This document shows positions 5,155-8,044 of a stretch of 8,044 nucleotides of DNA, one piece after another. Made by a program: the position numbers and the translations under genes. Position 1 is the first letter of the stretch. The number at the start of each line of letters is the position of its first letter. This DNA comes from CAZJDM01 sp964544765 (GTDB taxonomy: Bacteria; Bdellovibrionota_B; Oligoflexia; CAYFLR01): NCBI GenBank assembly GCA_964544765.1, contig CAZJDM010000181.1:1-8044 (forward strand), written 5' to 3'. The notes beneath the pieces are model-generated. The model was not told the DNA's origin. It did not search any database and saw only the letters and a program-made list of their open reading frames with translations.

Positions 5155-8044
5155 CTAATGGGTTTTTATATACTCGATTGATATCAGATCTGAGTAGTTT
5201 TTTATTATTTCGGCTTGTAAATTTTCAGAGGGTTTGATCTTCAGATTACGCGGTGATAATAATATTTTATGTTTCTCTTTCATTATAAACTGTATTTTTA
5301 CCTCACAATCACCATAAAATTGCTCTAGTAAGTGTATGAAATGATCTAGTTTATCGTCGCTAATTTCATCTGCCTTTATTTTAAATTGGACCAGTTTTGT
5401 CTCTTTTAGCTGAAGATCAGCAATGGTACCGATTTCTGAGGCAAATATTTTAACTTGCTGAATTTCTCCGTCATCATTTTTTTCAGTATGGAGCTTTCCT
5501 TTTACGAATACGGGGTCATCAATTTTTAGGTTCTCGGCACATGATTCATAACTTTTGGAAAATACACAGACATCGATACGACCGAACAGATCCTCTAAAC
5601 TGAAAAAAGCCATTTTATCACCCTTTTTAGAGAGGGTCTCCTTAAGGTCGCAAATTATTCCCCCAAAAATTACTTCCGAATAAGGTTGGGTTTCATCTAT
5701 ATTCAATGTTGAGTAAGTACAAAAATTGTTTAAACTTTCCTTGTATGGGTCAAGAGGGTGGCCGGACATATAGCGACCCAGGGTTTCAAGCTCGTAACTA
5801 AGTTTTTCTTTCGATGGCCATTCTTCAACATCTCCAGGGACCGTATGTTCGAATGAATTATTGTTATTTTCATCTGAGGCTTTATTAAAAAGGTCAAAAA
5901 TGTTCTGCTGTCCTGTTAGGATATCTTTTTGAACTCGTTCGGCTAATTCTGTTGCTCGACCAATCACAGAGTAAATAGCCGCTCTATTATTATGAAGACT
6001 GTCAAAACAACCTACCTTAATTAAGCTTTCAATTACTCTTTTATTAACCCTTCTAAGATCAACTTTTTCACAAAAATCATAAATAGACGCGAAGGTCGTG
6101 TGTTTTTTTCTGGCCTCCAGGATAGCCTCAATAGCTGATTCTCCAACGTTTTTGACTCCACCAAAACCAAAGCGAATAGAATTGTCGTTTATCGAAAAAT
6201 CGTGCATGGATTGATTTATACAAGGAGGAAGAACCTTGATTTTCATTTCCGTACAATTGTGTAAATAGGCAGTTACTTTGGTGGTGTTTTCCATATCGCA
6301 ACTTAAGCACGCGGTTAGAAACTCAACTGGATAGAGAGCTTTGAGATAAGCTGTAATATAAGCAATATAGCCATAGGCAGCCGAATGTGATTTATTGAAT
6401 CCATATTCGGCAAACTTAGCCATTAATTCAAAAATCTCTTCCGCTACTTTAGGCTCGATATCGTTTTGTTTGGCCCCAGTTAAAAACCGATCTTTTTGTT
6501 TTGCCATTTCAGAGGGGATTTTTTTTCCCATAGCTTTACGAAGAATATCTGCTTCTCCTAAGGTGTAATTGGCTAAAACAACAGCCGTTTTTTGAACCTG
6601 CTCCTGATAAAGTAATACACCGTAAGTTTCTTTTAAAATGTCCTCCAGTTGGGGTAGGATATAGGAAACCTTCTTTTTGCCGTGTTTTCTATCTACAAAG
6701 TCATCTACCATTCCAGAGCCTAGTGGTCCTGGACGATAAAGAGCTACTAAAGCAATGCAATCTTCAAAACAGCTTGGCTTTAGCTTTTTGAGTAATTTTC
6801 GCATTCCGGTGCTTTCAAGTTGAAAGACTCCAGTGGTGTTACCTGAGCTTAAAAGGTGGTAAACCTCCTTTTGATCCAGGTTGATTTTATCTGGGTCGAA
6901 CGAGGGATCAGGTCCTTTTCGGATTAGTTCCACCGCCTTTTTGATTGCTGTTAGGTTTTTTAGTCCTAAAAAATCAAATTTAATTAAACCGGTCTTTTCA
7001 ACCCATTTTCCTTCGAATTGGGTAACTACTTCGTTTTCTTTATCGCGATAGGTTGGGACATGCGAAATCATAGGTTTCTGTGAAATTACCACACCACAGG
7101 CATGTGTAGAAGCATGACGGCAAAGGCCCTCAAGTTTTCGCGATATTTTTATCAATTTATCTATTTTAGGGTTTGATTTAATAAGTTCCTGGAATTTTGG
7201 TTCTAATTTTAATGCCTTTTCAATAGTGATATTAAGGTCGTTAGGAACTAATTTGGCAATGGTGTCAACTTCCGCATATGGCATACCCAATACTCTGCCT
7301 ACATCTCTGATAGCTGCTTTAGCCTTCATTCGTCCAAAAGTTGTGATATGAGCTACTTTATCTTGACCATATTTTCTTGATACATAATCTAAAACTAAAT
7401 CTCTGGTATCTTGGCAAAAGTCGACATCAATATCCGGCATGGATATCCGTTCTGGATTTAAAAACCGTTCAAATAACAATCCATAGGGTAAAGGATCAAT
7501 ATCAGTAATTCTAAGGGTATAGGCTACTAAGCTTCCAGCTGCTGACCCTCGCCCAGGGCCTACAGGAACATCATTATTTTTGGCCCAGGCAATAAAATCA
7601 TTTACGATTAGGAAGTATCCAGGAAAACCCATCTTGATAATCATATCCAATTCGAACTGCAGACGATCTTGATATTTTTGGACAGTATTGGTTTGAAAGT
7701 ATTGTTCTCCATAAACCTCTTTTAAGATGGTTAAGCGATTTTCCAGACCCTTTACTGACAGCTCACGGAAATAGGTCTCAGCGCTATATCCTTCTGGTAG
7801 AGTAAACTGGGGAGCATGGTAGTCGTCATAAATAAATTCCAGATGGCACTTATTTTTTATTTCTTCTGTGCTTTCAATTGATTCTGTGCAAAAAGAGAAG
7901 ATGCTTTTCATTTCTTGAGGAGATCTTAGGTAAAAAGTGTTGGAGCTTAGTTTGGGGTGTTTGGCATCTAATATAGTGTTTTTTCCTTTAATACACATTA
8001 AGGATTCATGAGCTTCAGCATCGTCTTGATGCATGTAAAACACA
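5155..8044 (-). CDS. dnaE: DNA polymerase III alpha subunit, 3' part (N-terminus beyond the window)
   Basis: This is the catalytic subunit of the replicative polymerase. The frame runs off the right edge; its first whole codon there, a GTG, is an internal Val of the family block ending in YMHQDDAEAHE, not a start. About 200 residues, most of the PHP domain, are missing, and the visible 962 residues bring the total near the usual 1160. In visible numbering: PGRGSAAGS 163-171; palm PDIDVDF with Asp204 and Asp206 and, in KFDFLGL, Asp357, the catalytic triad; fingers with YRPGPLGSG 436-444, YQEQV 479-483 and FAEYGFNKSHSAAYG 544-558; helix-hairpin-helix about 625-680; a beta-clamp pentapeptide QQNIF 712-716; an OB fold about 788-850; and a C-terminal tau-binding-type region. 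No frameshift or lost catalytic residue is visible. PLGSGMVDD looks deltaproteobacterial. A terminator follows the stop. Confidence 0.97.
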   Translation of the reverse strand, partial: VFYMHQDDAEAHESLMCIKGKNTILDAKHPKLSSNTFYLRSPQEMKSIFSFCTESIESTEEIKNKCHLEFIYDDYHAPQFTLPEGYSAETYFRELSVKGLENRLTILKEVYGEQYFQTNTVQKYQDRLQFELDMIIKMGFPGYFLIVNDFIAWAKNNDVPVGPGRGSAAGSLVAYTLRITDIDPLPYGLLFERFLNPERISMPDIDVDFCQDTRDLVLDYVSRKYGQDKVAHITTFGRMKAKAAIRDVGRVLGMPYAEVDTIAKLVPNDLNITIEKALKLEPKFQELIKSNPKIDKLIKISRKLEGLCRHASTHACGVVISQKPMISHVPTYRDKENEVVTQFEGKWVEKTGLIKFDFLGLKNLTAIKKAVELIRKGPDPSFDPDKINLDQKEVYHLLSSGNTTGVFQLESTGMRKLLKKLKPSCFEDCIALVALYRPGPLGSGMVDDFVDRKHGKKKVSYILPQLEDILKETYGVLLYQEQVQKTAVVLANYTLGEADILRKAMGKKIPSEMAKQKDRFLTGAKQNDIEPKVAEEIFELMAKFAEYGFNKSHSAAYGYIAYITAYLKALYPVEFLTACLSCDMENTTKVTAYLHNCTEMKIKVLPPCINQSMHDFSINDNSIRFGFGGVKNVGESAIEAILEARKKHTTFASIYDFCEKVDLRRVNKRVIESLIKVGCFDSLHNNRAAIYSVIGRATELAERVQKDILTGQQNIFDLFNKASDENNNNSFEHTVPGDVEEWPSKEKLSYELETLGRYMSGHPLDPYKESLNNFCTYSTLNIDETQPYSEVIFGGIICDLKETLSKKGDKMAFFSLEDLFGRIDVCVFSKSYESCAENLKIDDPVFVKGKLHTEKNDDGEIQQVKIFASEIGTIADLQLKETKLVQFKIKADEISDDKLDHFIHLLEQFYGDCEVKIQFIMKEKHKILLSPRNLKIKPSENLQAEIIKNYSDLISIEYIKTH

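Noticed and set aside
6128..6310. Minus-strand 60-codon open frame in another frame
   Set aside because: It lies wholly inside dnaE, whose motifs continue in the main frame across this stretch.
8041..8043. GTG as a start codon of dnaE
   Set aside because: The residues there match an internal DnaE block at the end of the PHP domain, so the gene continues past the window edge.

Overview
The window is AT-rich bacterial chromosome with five sizeable genes, one probable very small gene, and the 3' part of a replicative polymerase gene. Signal peptides, two lipoproteins and clear Shine-Dalgarno sites point to a Gram-negative-type bacterium. Short sequence signatures in DnaE (for example RPGPLGSGMVDDF) and the DCSHWKKGKKN helix-turn-helix of the regulator look more like deltaproteobacterial or Bdellovibrionota-type proteins than enterobacterial ones. 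That lineage guess is an inference from memory, not a database result. No rRNA, tRNA, CRISPR array, insertion sequence or phage gene is visible.

Layout from left to right: bases 1-74 hold a hairpin that probably ends the first gene. Bases 75-845 (minus) encode an unrecognised exported protein with a strong sigma-70-type promoter (933-961). Bases 991-1797 (minus) encode a YbfF/ABHD11-type alpha/beta hydrolase that apparently starts at TTG. Just upstream, 1819-1899 (minus) is a 26-codon reading frame for a one-helix membrane peptide with its own ribosome binding site. The 175-bp divergent region 1900-2074 is dense in symmetry: a perfect 16-bp palindrome, a 7-bp inverted repeat inside a promoter spacer, an A-tract, and a 20-bp imperfect tandem duplication running into the first plus-strand start codon. 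Two plus-strand lipoprotein genes follow (2075-2665 and 2670-3947), four bases apart. The second resembles a lytic transglycosylase.

A short GC-rich repeat and hairpin (3974-3995) separates these from a convergent minus-strand regulator (4004-4927). The regulator joins an Xre-type helix-turn-helix to a degenerate ImmA/IrrE domain lacking the HExxH zinc motif. Bases 4928-5154 hold its probable promoter, several palindromes and the dnaE terminator. From 5155 to the window end is dnaE (minus), the catalytic alpha subunit of DNA polymerase III, missing about 200 N-terminal residues beyond the edge.

The only clear functional grouping is the lipoprotein pair, which probably acts together at the cell envelope. 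The hydrolase and the small membrane peptide are probably one transcription unit. DnaE and the regulator are each likely to be separate units. I see no convincing new multi-gene system. The most interesting points are the hidden membrane peptide with its symmetric promoter, the inactivated ImmA-type sensor regulator, and the atypical transglycosylase-like lipoprotein paired with an unknown lipoprotein.
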